This document shows positions 44,129 to 52,506 of a stretch of DNA of 64,000 bases, one piece after another. The stretch's first letter is position 1. Every line of letters begins with the position of its first letter. Made by a program: the position numbers and the translations under genes. Source of the stretch: a bacterium (GTDB lineage Bacteria; Zhuqueibacterota; Zhuqueibacteria; Residuimicrobiales; Residuimicrobiaceae); assembly GCA_029565685.1 (NCBI GenBank), contig JAKQNR010000006.1, positions 299,991 to 363,990 on the forward strand. Direction: 5' to 3'. The notes beneath the pieces are model-generated. The model searched no databases. It worked only from the letters and a program-made list of their open reading frames with translations, and was not told the origin of the DNA.

Positions 44129-44722
44129 CTATCGCGCTACTCGAATACTGTTTTTTACCAGCTCTTTGATGCCTGAGCGCATTTGCAGCAGAGGAAAGCG
44201 TTTGGGCTCATGCGCCCACAGATGAATGAGATGACGGATGCCGCCAAAAGTGAAATGGCGCAAAACCACCAGGTCCACATCCTTCCTGAACACCCCGTGT
44301 TTGATCCCTTCACGAACGATCTGGGTGCCCATTTGCAGATAGGCCTCATAATGTTTGATAAAATCGGGCCGGCCGTGGTTAAGAAGAAAATTCTGTTCGT
44401 TGACAAACACCACGGCAAGATCGGCGTGGTGAATGAATCCGTTGAAAATCAGGTCGATCATGATGTCCAATTTCTCAACCGCGGTGAGATCCTGCCGCCG
44501 GTACTGGGCCTTGAGCTGACCAACGAGCCGGGCCCAGAGATCGCTGAACAGACGGTTGAGGATGCTCTCCTTATTGTCGAAATACAGATACACACTGCCG
44601 ACGGATATGCCGGCCAGTTCAGCGATATCGGAAATTCTGGAGTGATGATAGCCGTCGCGGGCGAAAATCGCCACCGCAGCCTCAAGGATTCTTTGTTCTT
44701 TGTTGCCGGTTTTAGTTCGCAT
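44129..44722 (-). CDS. TetR-family transcriptional regulator
   Basis: A 197-residue regulator. The N-terminal HTH is typical of TetR/AcrR: ILEAAVAIFARDGYHHSRISDIAELAGISVGSVYLYF (residues ~14-50). The C-terminal ligand-binding domain is helical, with a cluster HHADLAVVFVNEQ that resembles fatty-acid-responsive FadR/FasR-like members, but that is a weak hint. It is 50 bases downstream of the transglutaminase-like gene and upstream of the DUF6807-like gene, its probable operon neighbours. Confidence 0.9.
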   Translation of the reverse strand: MRTKTGNKEQRILEAAVAIFARDGYHHSRISDIAELAGISVGSVYLYFDNKESILNRLFSDLWARLVGQLKAQYRRQDLTAVEKLDIMIDLIFNGFIHHADLAVVFVNEQNFLLNHGRPDFIKHYEAYLQMGTQIVREGIKHGVFRKDVDLVVLRHFTFGGIRHLIHLWAHEPKRFPLLQMRSGIKELVKNSIRVAR

Positions 44723-44772
44723 TTATCCACCTGTAACGATCAAGACCGCTCCGGCGCCGCGACCGTGGAGCT

Positions 44773-46230
44773 TTAATCATTTAAATATTCAATACGGTAA
44801 TCATAGTCCCAGGCATCGAAATAAAGGTTCCCGCCGCGCCACTCTACTTCACCGCGCTGGAAATCAACGGTCTCGCTGCGCGGGAAAATCTTGGCCGGAT
44901 ACAACGGCTGAGAAAAATCATCGTTGACGATCCAGCGGTACGGGTCCGTGTTTCCCAGACAGAACCATTTTACTCGCTCGTCTTTAGAGTTTTTAATCCC
45001 ATAGGATTGATCCACCAGAACCCAACCGTAGGGCTCGAGATACATCTCGCACCAGTCGTGTAGATTGTCCTCCCCCGGTTTGAGATCAAAACCGGACTGC
45101 CAGTGCACCGGAATGCCGTTGAGCCGCGCCAGGGTCATGAAAAGCAGGGTTTGAATGCCGCAATCGCCGTGCTTGTTCTCATAGGCGTAGCGGCTGAGAT
45201 TGTCGATGGTCGAATACTCCCGCGATCTGGCCCAAGGCGCCCAGCCATCGATCCATTGGAAAATCCGCTTAGCCTTTAGATAGGGATTGGTCTCACCGCC
45301 GATGATCTGTCTGGACACCTCCCGCAACTCGGGAGTGAAAACAATGTGCGGCGGCTGCTCGCGGGTGTATTGTTGATAAAGGTCGGACTGCACGTCATAA
45401 GGCTGCACTTCAGCCGGATCGATGGCCGTATATTCAGCGAAAGAGGTAAACCCAAGACTGCAGACGAACAAGGTGGGCTCTCCTGCGCGGGCGATCTGCT
45501 CCATGTAAATGGAGCGCTGCAAATAGGCATCGTTGTCCGAGATCAAATGCCGTTCCGGCGACGTGTGGAAAAGCTGAATTGACGTCTGCCGCGGATGGCC
45601 CTCACGCGGATAGGGCAACCAGGCACGAATCGTCTCTCCAGCCGGAACCGCGTCCGGATTGACTGTCAAGGTATAGGTGATGCGGAACCGCTGGGGCGCC
45701 ACCCGGCGCGTTCCCTGTCGTTCCCCGGCCGCAATGATTTGCGCCGCCTCTTTCTCATAGTTGAATCGGCTGGATACCACACCGTGTTTTTTGTCATGGC
45801 TGGCTTTGATGGCTCTGGCCTGCCGGTCGATGCGAAAAAAATTCGCTCCCGCCTGACTAAAGTATCGCTTAACGCCGTCGATGGTCATGCACTCCAGAGA
45901 CTTTTCCTTTTCCCATCTCCGCAGATCCGATTCTGTGACATCGGGAATATAGGTTCGAATATACTGCACGACCTGCTCTTCGGATTTGGTAAAGTCCTTG
46001 CGGATTCGATCCAACCGTTCGATCTCGAATTCCAGCTCCAACCGATCGGCCGCCGTCAGTCCTTGATTCGTCGCCAGCTCAAGGCGCATGGCTTTTTGAG
46101 CCTCGGTGAATTCGCCCTGGTCGATCAGAGATTTGAACTTTTGTAGAGCGCCCCCTGCGGCGCCGTGAACGGCAAAGGCACTGGCAAAAAAAATAACGGC
46201 AAAAACCATCAGGCTAAGGTTGGTTCGCAT
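44773..46230 (-). CDS. Secreted transglutaminase-like (papain-fold) protein
   Basis: A 485-residue exported protein (signal peptide MVFAVIFFASAFAVHGA). The C-terminal domain is a transglutaminase-like papain fold with an intact triad: Cys357 in HGDCGIQT, His391 in LHDW and Asp407 in LVDQSYG. The N-terminal 300 residues are helical then beta-rich and unassigned. Such proteins can act as cysteine proteases or amidases, or cross-link proteins. AGGAGAG stands before the ATG, and a promoter is at 46348-46376. It heads the operon leading to the TetR regulator. Confidence 0.82.
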   Translation of the reverse strand: MRTNLSLMVFAVIFFASAFAVHGAAGGALQKFKSLIDQGEFTEAQKAMRLELATNQGLTAADRLELEFEIERLDRIRKDFTKSEEQVVQYIRTYIPDVTESDLRRWEKEKSLECMTIDGVKRYFSQAGANFFRIDRQARAIKASHDKKHGVVSSRFNYEKEAAQIIAAGERQGTRRVAPQRFRITYTLTVNPDAVPAGETIRAWLPYPREGHPRQTSIQLFHTSPERHLISDNDAYLQRSIYMEQIARAGEPTLFVCSLGFTSFAEYTAIDPAEVQPYDVQSDLYQQYTREQPPHIVFTPELREVSRQIIGGETNPYLKAKRIFQWIDGWAPWARSREYSTIDNLSRYAYENKHGDCGIQTLLFMTLARLNGIPVHWQSGFDLKPGEDNLHDWCEMYLEPYGWVLVDQSYGIKNSKDERVKWFCLGNTDPYRWIVNDDFSQPLYPAKIFPRSETVDFQRGEVEWRGGNLYFDAWDYDYRIEYLND

Positions 46231-46347
46231 GACAAAGCTCTCCTGCGATCGTTAACAGTCCTGTGCGGACAAAGGGCCGCACCATGGGCGGTTTTGCCGG
46301 CAACTCCCGCAGCCCGCTGTGCGCCGGCCGATCGCCGACATACAGAA

Positions 46348-46376
46348 AAAATAGATAAAAATCCATCTTTGCGCAA
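46348..46376 (-). promoter_or_regulatory. Promoter for the transglutaminase-like operon
   Basis: On the minus strand: -35 TTGCGC (46376-46371), 17-base spacer, -10 TATTTT (46353-46348), which also fits the Bacteroidetes TAnnTTT form. It is about 118 bases upstream of the ATG. Confidence 0.5.
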
Positions 46377-46507
46377 TTAAAATTTTCAGCCGCTGCCGGC
46401 TGCAGAACCGTTACCAAGGATTAAAGTCCAATTGTCGGCTCCATGCACATAAGGCCGGATCCTAAGCGGATGCACGCCAGAGCAGACAGAAGGAACAGGT
46501 TTTTTTC

Positions 46508-46537
46508 TTGACATTCGAAAGAAAGAATGCGTACCTT
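46508..46537 (+). promoter_or_regulatory. Candidate promoter of the carotenoid operon
   Basis: -35 TTGACA (46508-46513, full consensus), 18-base spacer, -10 TACCTT (46532-46537), followed by G, so it fits TAnnTTG better than sigma70 TATAAT. It lies about 37 bases upstream of ATG 46574. No second promoter is seen before crtW, so one transcript may run from here to 55.1 kb. Confidence 0.5.
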
Positions 46538-46573
46538 GAATACACACCAGAAATTCAATCCGCAGGCAAGATT

Positions 46574-47173
46574 ATGCACACTTTTTTTTTGATGACTGCA
46601 CTGCTCTTGTTGTCGCCTGCAGACTCGACAGCTGCCCAACCGCCGGCATCCATCAGCCTGCAGAGCGCGGAGCTCACCGCGGCGCAGGCTGCTCTGAAGC
46701 AAGCCCGACTGCTCTTTTACGCCGGCGTGGAGGACAAATCCAAGATCGAACCGGCTTTAGCGGCCTTTCAGGAGCTCCTCCGCATGCGCCCCGAGTGGGA
46801 GGCGCGTACGCTGACCTACATCGGCGCGTTGACCGCACTGAAGGGAAAGCACAGCCTGCTGCCGCATGACAAATGGCGCAAGGCCAACCAGGGCCTGAGG
46901 ATCATGGATCAGGCGGTTGCGCAAAACCCTCAGGATGTGGAGGCCCTCTTCATTCACAGCTCCACCTGCGTCTTTTTGCCGTTTTTCTTTAAACGCGGCC
47001 ATGACGCGCAAAGCAAGTTCCGTCGACTGGTTCAGCTGCTGCCGGAAAAACATCAGGAGTTTGATCCGGAGATGCTTAAAAACGTCATCCAGTTCATCTC
47101 TGAGCGGGCCAAATTGAGCCAGGAAGAGACCGCAACTCTCAACCGGCTGAAAAGTGAATTAAACCTTGAATAA
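46574..47173 (+). CDS. Exported TPR-like protein leading the carotenoid operon
   Basis: A 199-residue exported protein with a signal peptide (FFLMTALLLLSPADSTAAQ). The rest is helical and has tetratricopeptide-like features: IEPALAAFQELLRMRPEWEAR and GLRIMDQAVAQNPQDVEALF, the classic spacing of TPR repeats. No function is known. Its stop overlaps the start of the lycopene cyclase by 8 bases, so it is co-translated with the carotenoid genes and may be a periplasmic scaffold or pigment-linked factor. The longer frame from TTG 46508 starts in the promoter, so ATG 46574 is preferred. Confidence 0.65.
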   Translation: MHTFFLMTALLLLSPADSTAAQPPASISLQSAELTAAQAALKQARLLFYAGVEDKSKIEPALAAFQELLRMRPEWEARTLTYIGALTALKGKHSLLPHDKWRKANQGLRIMDQAVAQNPQDVEALFIHSSTCVFLPFFFKRGHDAQSKFRRLVQLLPEKHQEFDPEMLKNVIQFISERAKLSQEETATLNRLKSELNLE

Positions 47174-47843
47174 CTTTGAATACATCCTCTTTAATCTGAT
47201 CGTCCTCAGCGGACCCGTGGCATTCAGCTTTGATGACCGAGTACGCTTTGTGCGCCAGTGGCCGCCCGCGTTCTGCTCTGCCCTCGTCCTGCTGGCGCCT
47301 TATGGGATCTGGGACAGCCTGGTCACCGGCCGCCACTGGTGGTTCAATCCGCGCTACACCTCCGGCACTTTTATCGGCCCGCTTCCCGCAGGGGAGTGGC
47401 TTTTTTTCATCACCGTTCCCTTCGCCTCTCTTTTCATCTGGGAGGTGCTGCGATTTTACCGCCCGGCCCAGCATGCGGTCAAGGACGCCCGAACGCCGCT
47501 GTGGATCTGGTGGGGTCTGCCCCTGGCAGGTTTGATCTGGCTGCTGGGTAAAGAGTACACCGGCCTGGTGATCCTGGCTCTGACCGTGACTGCGCTGGCG
47601 GACCTGACGGCCGGAGGACGGGTGCTGCACCGCGCCAATGCGCTGCTCTATGCCGCGATCCTGACCATGTTGATGCTGCTTTTCAACGGCTATCTCACGG
47701 CACGGCCGGTGGTGCTCTACGACGCAGCCTACCAGCTCGACCGGCGGATTTTCACGATTCCAGTGGAGGATTTCTTCTACGGCTTTAGTCTCATCCTCGG
47801 CTGTACCACGGTTTACGAAAAAATTCGGAGCGCGCATGGTTAA
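47166..47843 (+). CDS. crtYcd: Fused CrtYc-CrtYd lycopene cyclase
   Basis: A 225-residue integral membrane protein with about seven hydrophobic segments in two repeats, each ending with a cyclase motif: LPAGEWLFFITVPF near residue 75 and IPVEDFFYGF near 205, the equivalents of the P(x)EE motifs of heterodimeric CrtYc/CrtYd. It cyclises a psi end of lycopene to a beta ring. With a CruF hydratase in the same operon, cyclisation of only one end is likely, giving gamma-carotene-type products. Start TTG 47166 overlaps the upstream gene; the stop overlaps crtD by 8 bases. Confidence 0.85.
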   Translation: MNNFEYILFNLIVLSGPVAFSFDDRVRFVRQWPPAFCSALVLLAPYGIWDSLVTGRHWWFNPRYTSGTFIGPLPAGEWLFFITVPFASLFIWEVLRFYRPAQHAVKDARTPLWIWWGLPLAGLIWLLGKEYTGLVILALTVTALADLTAGGRVLHRANALLYAAILTMLMLLFNGYLTARPVVLYDAAYQLDRRIFTIPVEDFFYGFSLILGCTTVYEKIRSAHG

Positions 47844-49308
47844 ACCGGTCACAGTCATCGGCGGCGGATTGGCCGGCTTGAGCGGCGCTATTCGCCTGGC
47901 GCGGGCAGGATGGGACGTCGACCTCTTTGAACAGACCGGCCGTCTGGGTGGAAAAATGAACGAAGCGAGGCAGCATGGATTCCGCTTCGACACCGGTCCT
48001 TCGCTTCTTACCATGCCGTTCGTCATCGACGAGCTCTTCTCTTCAGCCGGTTTTCAACGCCAAGAGCTGCTGACCTTGGCCCCCCTTGATCCGATGTGCC
48101 GGTATTTTTTCGCAGACGGATCGCGGCTCGATGCCGACAGCGATACGGCGAAAATGGAACAGGCTGTCGCGCAATTATCGCCGGCGGATCGCGGGCGGTT
48201 CGTTCGCTTCATGGCCTACAGCCGCGCCATCTATGAGGCCACGGCCGAGGTCTTTCTCTTTACCCCCATCCATGAGTGGAAAAAGCTTCTGCACAAACGC
48301 CACCTCCCTACCCTGTTGAAATTGCCCTCCATCGACGCCTGGCGCACGGTTCACAGCGGAGTGAAAAGATTTTTTCAGGATAAAAGGCTGGTGCAGCTTT
48401 TCGACCGCTACGCCACCTATAACGGCTCAAATCCCTACCAGGCGCCGGCCACGTTGAACATCATCCCCTATGTCGAATATGAATTAGGGGGATTTTACAT
48501 CAAAGGCGGCATGTATCGTCTGGTCGAAGCCCTGGAGCAGACGGCGCGAGCGCTCGGTGTCCGCATTCACCTCAACCAGCCGGCGCAAGAGATCATCACG
48601 CAGAATGGGCGGGTCGCCGGAGTACGGGTGAACGGAGAGCTGGTGCGCACGGATCGAGTGTTGTGCAATGCGGATGTGGTCACCGCCTTCAATCAGCTGC
48701 TCCCCGGCATGTCTTCCGAGCGCCGCAAGCTCAACCGTCTGCAGCCGTCGCTGTCCGGCATGGTCTTTCTCTGGGGCGTTCAGCAGCGCCATGCACAACT
48801 GCTGCATCATAACATCTTTTTCTCAGCCGACTATCGCCGTGAATTCGAGCAGATTTTCCGTGAACGGCTGGCGCCGAAGGATCCGACGGTCTATGTCGCC
48901 ATCACCAGCCGTTTCGATGCCGACGACGCACCCGCCGGGGCGGAAAACTGGTTTGTGCTCGTCAACATGCCCTATCTCTGCCCTGGCGCCGCTGAGCCGG
49001 ATGTGGATTCAGTGCGCCGTTCTGTGCTGGAAAAACTGCGACATAACGGATTCGATCTCTCCGGCCGGATCAGCTGCGAGACGGTCATCACCCCGCGTGA
49101 TCTTGAACAGCGCTATGGCGGCAATCGCGGCAGCATCTATGGCATCTCGAGCAATTCGCGCTCCATGGCTTTCCGCCGGCCGGCCAACCGCAGCCGCGCC
49201 GTGCGCGGACTCTACTTCGCCGGCGGCGCCTGCCATCCGGGCGGCGGCATCCCCCTGGTGCTGCTCTCCGGCAGAATGGCGGCGGATTTGATCATCGAAA
49301 GGGAATAA
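47836..49308 (+). CDS. crtD: CrtI-family desaturase, likely CrtD (1-hydroxycarotenoid 3,4-desaturase)
   Basis: A 490-residue FAD-dependent carotenoid desaturase. The N-terminal dinucleotide motif is VIGGGLAGLSGA with LFEQTGRLGGK. The C-terminal FAD loop LYFAGGACHPGGGIPLVLL follows the (G)G-x-x-HPGGGIPL pattern that I recall for the CrtD-type 3,4-desaturases of Bacteroidetes, distinct from the HPGAGLPGV of the following gene. CrtD introduces the 3',4'-double bond after hydration of the psi end, which fits the CruF gene downstream. The alternative is a first-step phytoene desaturase. Confidence 0.8.
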   Translation: MVKPVTVIGGGLAGLSGAIRLARAGWDVDLFEQTGRLGGKMNEARQHGFRFDTGPSLLTMPFVIDELFSSAGFQRQELLTLAPLDPMCRYFFADGSRLDADSDTAKMEQAVAQLSPADRGRFVRFMAYSRAIYEATAEVFLFTPIHEWKKLLHKRHLPTLLKLPSIDAWRTVHSGVKRFFQDKRLVQLFDRYATYNGSNPYQAPATLNIIPYVEYELGGFYIKGGMYRLVEALEQTARALGVRIHLNQPAQEIITQNGRVAGVRVNGELVRTDRVLCNADVVTAFNQLLPGMSSERRKLNRLQPSLSGMVFLWGVQQRHAQLLHHNIFFSADYRREFEQIFRERLAPKDPTVYVAITSRFDADDAPAGAENWFVLVNMPYLCPGAAEPDVDSVRRSVLEKLRHNGFDLSGRISCETVITPRDLEQRYGGNRGSIYGISSNSRSMAFRRPANRSRAVRGLYFAGGACHPGGGIPLVLLSGRMAADLIIERE

Positions 49309-49369
49309 GCGGAACCGCTGCAACGGTTGAAGAGATCGGACCTATCGGAATTCGCCAACGGGAAAACGC

Positions 49370-50863
49370 ATGAGCAAAGCGAAAAAAGTGATCGTCATCG
49401 GCGCCGGGTTCGGCGGCCTGGCCATCGCCAACCGACTTCAAGCGCAGGGACTTCAGGTGACTCTGCTGGAAAAAAATGCACGCGTGGGCGGCCACGGCTA
49501 TCCGCTGGAGATCGATGGTTATCATTTCGATATGGGACCTTCCCTGATCACCGCGCCCGAATTGCTGGAAGAGATCTTTGCCATGGCCGGTAAACGGCTG
49601 GCCGATTATGTACAGATCATTCCCCTCGATCCCTATTACCGCATCTATTTCCACGACAGAACGTTCATCGATTACACCGGCGACAGCGAACGCATGCGCA
49701 GCCAGATGGCGCAGTTCAACGCCCGCGATGCTCGGCGCTACGAGGCGTTCATGCGCGCCTCAGCCAAGCTCTATGAGGCGGTCATCGTGCAGGGCCTCGG
49801 CGCCAGGCCTTTTATGGATTGGACGAGCATGTTCTCCTTTATGCCGGCGGCGCTGCGTCTCAACGCCCTTCTACCCTCCTATTATTTCGCCAGCCTCTAT
49901 TTCAAGGATTTCCGCCACCGGTTTATCTTTTCGTTCCATCCGTTGTTCATCGGCGGCAACCCCTTCCGCGCTCCGGCGGTGTATCAGATGATCCCCTATC
50001 TGGAGAAAGTGGGCGGCGTGCTCTACAGTAAGGGCGGCATGTACAGCCTGGTCCGCGCCCTGGAAAAGCTCTTTCTCGAGCAAGGGGGCGTGATCCATAC
50101 CCAGAAGCCGGTAGAGGAGATCCTGATACGCAACGGACGCGCGGTCGGCGTACGCAGCGCGGGCCAGGAGTGGCCGGCTGATCTCGTCGTCTCGGACGCC
50201 GATTTCATCCATACTCATCGCGACTTGATCAAACCGCAATATCGCAAAAAATGGAGCGACCGGCGGCTGGGGCGGGTGGACTATTCCATGAGCGCTTTTC
50301 TAATCTATCTCGGCCTGAAAAAACGCTATCCCCAGCTTTTGCATCACACGCTGATTTTGGCGCAACGCTACCGGGGTTTGATCCGCGATATCTTTGACCG
50401 CAAGGTGGTGCCGGAGGATTTTTCGCTCTACCTCCACACCCCCACGCGCAGCGACGATTCGATGGCGCCGCCGGGCTGCGAAAGTCTCTATATCCTGGCG
50501 CCGGTGGCCAATCTGGCCGGCGGACAGAACTGGCAGGAACTGGCGGAGCCGTTCGCGCAACGCATCCTGGATCATCTGGAACACCGCTTCGGCCTGGAAC
50601 ACCTGCAGGCGCACATCGCAATTAAAAAACTCTTCACCCCGGAGGATTTTCAACGAAAACAGAATGCCGTTTACGGCAGCGCTTGGGGGGTTGAACCCAA
50701 ATTGACCCAGACCGCGATCTTTCGGCCGCACAACCGCAGCGAAGACGTGCAAGGGCTCTACCTGGTCGGCGCCAGCACCCATCCGGGCGCCGGTCTGCCC
50801 GGTGTCATCCTCACCGCCGCCGCTACGGACGCAGTGATCCGGCAAGAGCTGCAAAAAAACTGA
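49370..50863 (+). CDS. crtI: Phytoene desaturase CrtI
   Basis: A 497-residue FAD-dependent desaturase of the CrtI family. It starts with VIVIGAGFGGLAIANRL and LEKNARVGGHGY; the C-terminal FAD loop is LVGASTHPGAGLPGVIL, the usual phytoene desaturase signature. It converts phytoene through phytofluene and neurosporene to lycopene. It is 8 bases from crtB, and the CrtI-CrtB order is common in carotenoid operons. The split of roles with the preceding CrtI paralogue is inferred from the C-terminal motifs and order. Confidence 0.88.
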   Translation: MSKAKKVIVIGAGFGGLAIANRLQAQGLQVTLLEKNARVGGHGYPLEIDGYHFDMGPSLITAPELLEEIFAMAGKRLADYVQIIPLDPYYRIYFHDRTFIDYTGDSERMRSQMAQFNARDARRYEAFMRASAKLYEAVIVQGLGARPFMDWTSMFSFMPAALRLNALLPSYYFASLYFKDFRHRFIFSFHPLFIGGNPFRAPAVYQMIPYLEKVGGVLYSKGGMYSLVRALEKLFLEQGGVIHTQKPVEEILIRNGRAVGVRSAGQEWPADLVVSDADFIHTHRDLIKPQYRKKWSDRRLGRVDYSMSAFLIYLGLKKRYPQLLHHTLILAQRYRGLIRDIFDRKVVPEDFSLYLHTPTRSDDSMAPPGCESLYILAPVANLAGGQNWQELAEPFAQRILDHLEHRFGLEHLQAHIAIKKLFTPEDFQRKQNAVYGSAWGVEPKLTQTAIFRPHNRSEDVQGLYLVGASTHPGAGLPGVILTAAATDAVIRQELQKN

Positions 50864-50870
50864 AGGATCT

Positions 50871-51746
50871 ATGGCCGCATTTTGGCAAAATAAAACACTG
50901 GCGCCGTCGTTTCACTACGCACGGGCGCTTACAGCTCAATATGCGCGCAGCTTTTATTTTTCTTCGCGGCTTCTGCCGGTTGAAAAACGCTGGGCGACCT
51001 ATGCGCTCTACGGCTTTTGCCGCTATGCCGACAACCTGATCGATCTGCCGCGGCCGCGCAGCCGCCAGGAGCTGCTGCAAGAGTTGTCCTGTCTGGCCGG
51101 AGAGATTACAGCCGCCTACCGCTCCGGCGAATCCGAACATCCCATCATTAAATCGTTCATCTTTGTTGCACAAAAGTACGGCATTCCCGAAAAATACGCC
51201 CAGGAGCTGATCAAAGGCGTTGAGATGGACGCCGGTTTCAGCGGCTATGAAAGCTTTGCCGAGCTGAGTCTGTTCACCTATCGCGTCGCCGGCGTGGTGG
51301 GACTGATGATGACCCATATCCTCGGCTATCAGAGCGAAGAGGCTTTTCCCTACGCGGAAAAACTCGGCATCGCCATGCAGTTGACCAACATCCTCCGCGA
51401 CATTCAGGAGGACAAACGGATCGGCAGAATTTACATTCCGGCCGAAGAACTGAAAAAATTTTCAGTATCCGCGGAGGACATTATGAACGAACGCATGACT
51501 CCGCAACTGCGCCGGCTGATGGAGTTCCAGATCCATCGCGCCCACACGTACTACCGCGAGGCGGAACCCGGCATCGCCATGCTGGACGTCGATGCGCGCT
51601 TTAGCATCTATACCGCAAGCAGGATCTACCGGGCGATTCTACATAAAATAGAACAGGCGGACTATAATCCCTTCACCGGCCGCGTCTTTATCTCCGATAC
51701 CCGCAAACTGGGCATGTTCTTGCACGAGTACCTGCGGCGGCGTTGA
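50871..51746 (+). CDS. crtB: Phytoene synthase CrtB
   Basis: A 291-residue trans-isoprenyl diphosphate synthase that condenses two geranylgeranyl diphosphates into phytoene. The first aspartate motif is DNLID (Asp54, Asp58) after FCRYA and the second is NILRDIQED, both for Mg2+ and diphosphate binding. The first motif has Asn in place of the second Asp, as in some other members. The catalytic flap is YAEKLGIAMQLTN. A short gap of 7 bases follows crtI. No crtE/GGPP synthase is present, so the substrate comes from elsewhere in the genome. The family also includes squalene synthases, but the operon makes phytoene the likely product. Confidence 0.92.
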   Translation: MAAFWQNKTLAPSFHYARALTAQYARSFYFSSRLLPVEKRWATYALYGFCRYADNLIDLPRPRSRQELLQELSCLAGEITAAYRSGESEHPIIKSFIFVAQKYGIPEKYAQELIKGVEMDAGFSGYESFAELSLFTYRVAGVVGLMMTHILGYQSEEAFPYAEKLGIAMQLTNILRDIQEDKRIGRIYIPAEELKKFSVSAEDIMNERMTPQLRRLMEFQIHRAHTYYREAEPGIAMLDVDARFSIYTASRIYRAILHKIEQADYNPFTGRVFISDTRKLGMFLHEYLRRR

Positions 51747-51777
51747 GACCAACCACTCACCCGGAAGGATACAAGGA

Positions 51778-52506
51778 TTGATCCCCGCACGCCACAGCAA
51801 AATCGCCAAAGCTTTTTTTCACCGTTATATCATGCATGCCATGAAGAAACAGTTCCATGCACTGCATCTGTTCGGCCGCGAGCCCGAGTGGCCGACGGAT
51901 CGACCATTGCTGATATTGCCCAATCATAGCAGCTGGTGGGACGGTTTTTTCATCTATGTTCTCAATGAAAAGCTCTGGAAGCGTCGGCCTTATGTGATGA
52001 TGCTCGAGCCGCAGCTTGCAAAACACCGATTCTTCAGCCGCCTCGGCGCTTTTTCCATCGATCCGGAGACCGCCGGCGGCGTGCGCCGGTCGCTGCGCTA
52101 TACGCGGGAAATTCTGCGTTCCACGAAGCAGCCTCGGCCCATGGTCTGCATCTTTGCCCAGGGCGAGCTGCTGCCCTGGCATACCCGTCCGTTGACCTAC
52201 AAGCCCGGCATCCGCTGGTTGTTGCGTCACGTTTCAACCCCTGTCTGCGTGGTTCAATTGGGCATTCGGCTGGAATTTTTATTGCAGCAGAAACCACAGG
52301 TCTTTTTCGAATTCTCCGATCCGCTGATCTATTCAGGCGAGGAACTCGCCCTTGCCTCCTGGGAAAAACGTCACCGGGATCTTCTCGAGCGAATGAGCCG
52401 GCGCATTGCACATAAAGAGGAGGGGAAAATTCTGCTGCAGGGAACACATTCTGTGGACACCCGCTGGCTGCGCTGGCGCCGTCTGTTCACAAGGGAGATG
52501 CCATGA
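51778..52506 (+). CDS. PlsC-type acyltransferase of the carotenoid operon
   Basis: A 242-residue 1-acylglycerol-3-phosphate-acyltransferase-fold protein with the catalytic NHSSWWD (HxxxxD) motif near residue 50 and FAQGE as the second block. It has no membrane anchor segment. Its position between crtB and a glycosyltransferase suggests acylation of a carotenoid glycoside, as done by CruD in green sulfur bacteria and CrtO in staphylococci. The start is TTG 51778 after AAGGA. Its end overlaps the glycosyltransferase start (ATGA). Confidence 0.78.
   Translation: MIPARHSKIAKAFFHRYIMHAMKKQFHALHLFGREPEWPTDRPLLILPNHSSWWDGFFIYVLNEKLWKRRPYVMMLEPQLAKHRFFSRLGAFSIDPETAGGVRRSLRYTREILRSTKQPRPMVCIFAQGELLPWHTRPLTYKPGIRWLLRHVSTPVCVVQLGIRLEFLLQQKPQVFFEFSDPLIYSGEELALASWEKRHRDLLERMSRRIAHKEEGKILLQGTHSVDTRWLRWRRLFTREMP

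Noticed and set aside
46508..46573. N-terminal extension of the TPR-like protein from TTG 46508
   Set aside because: The extension lies within the promoter and would precede the signal peptide with a hydrophilic segment.
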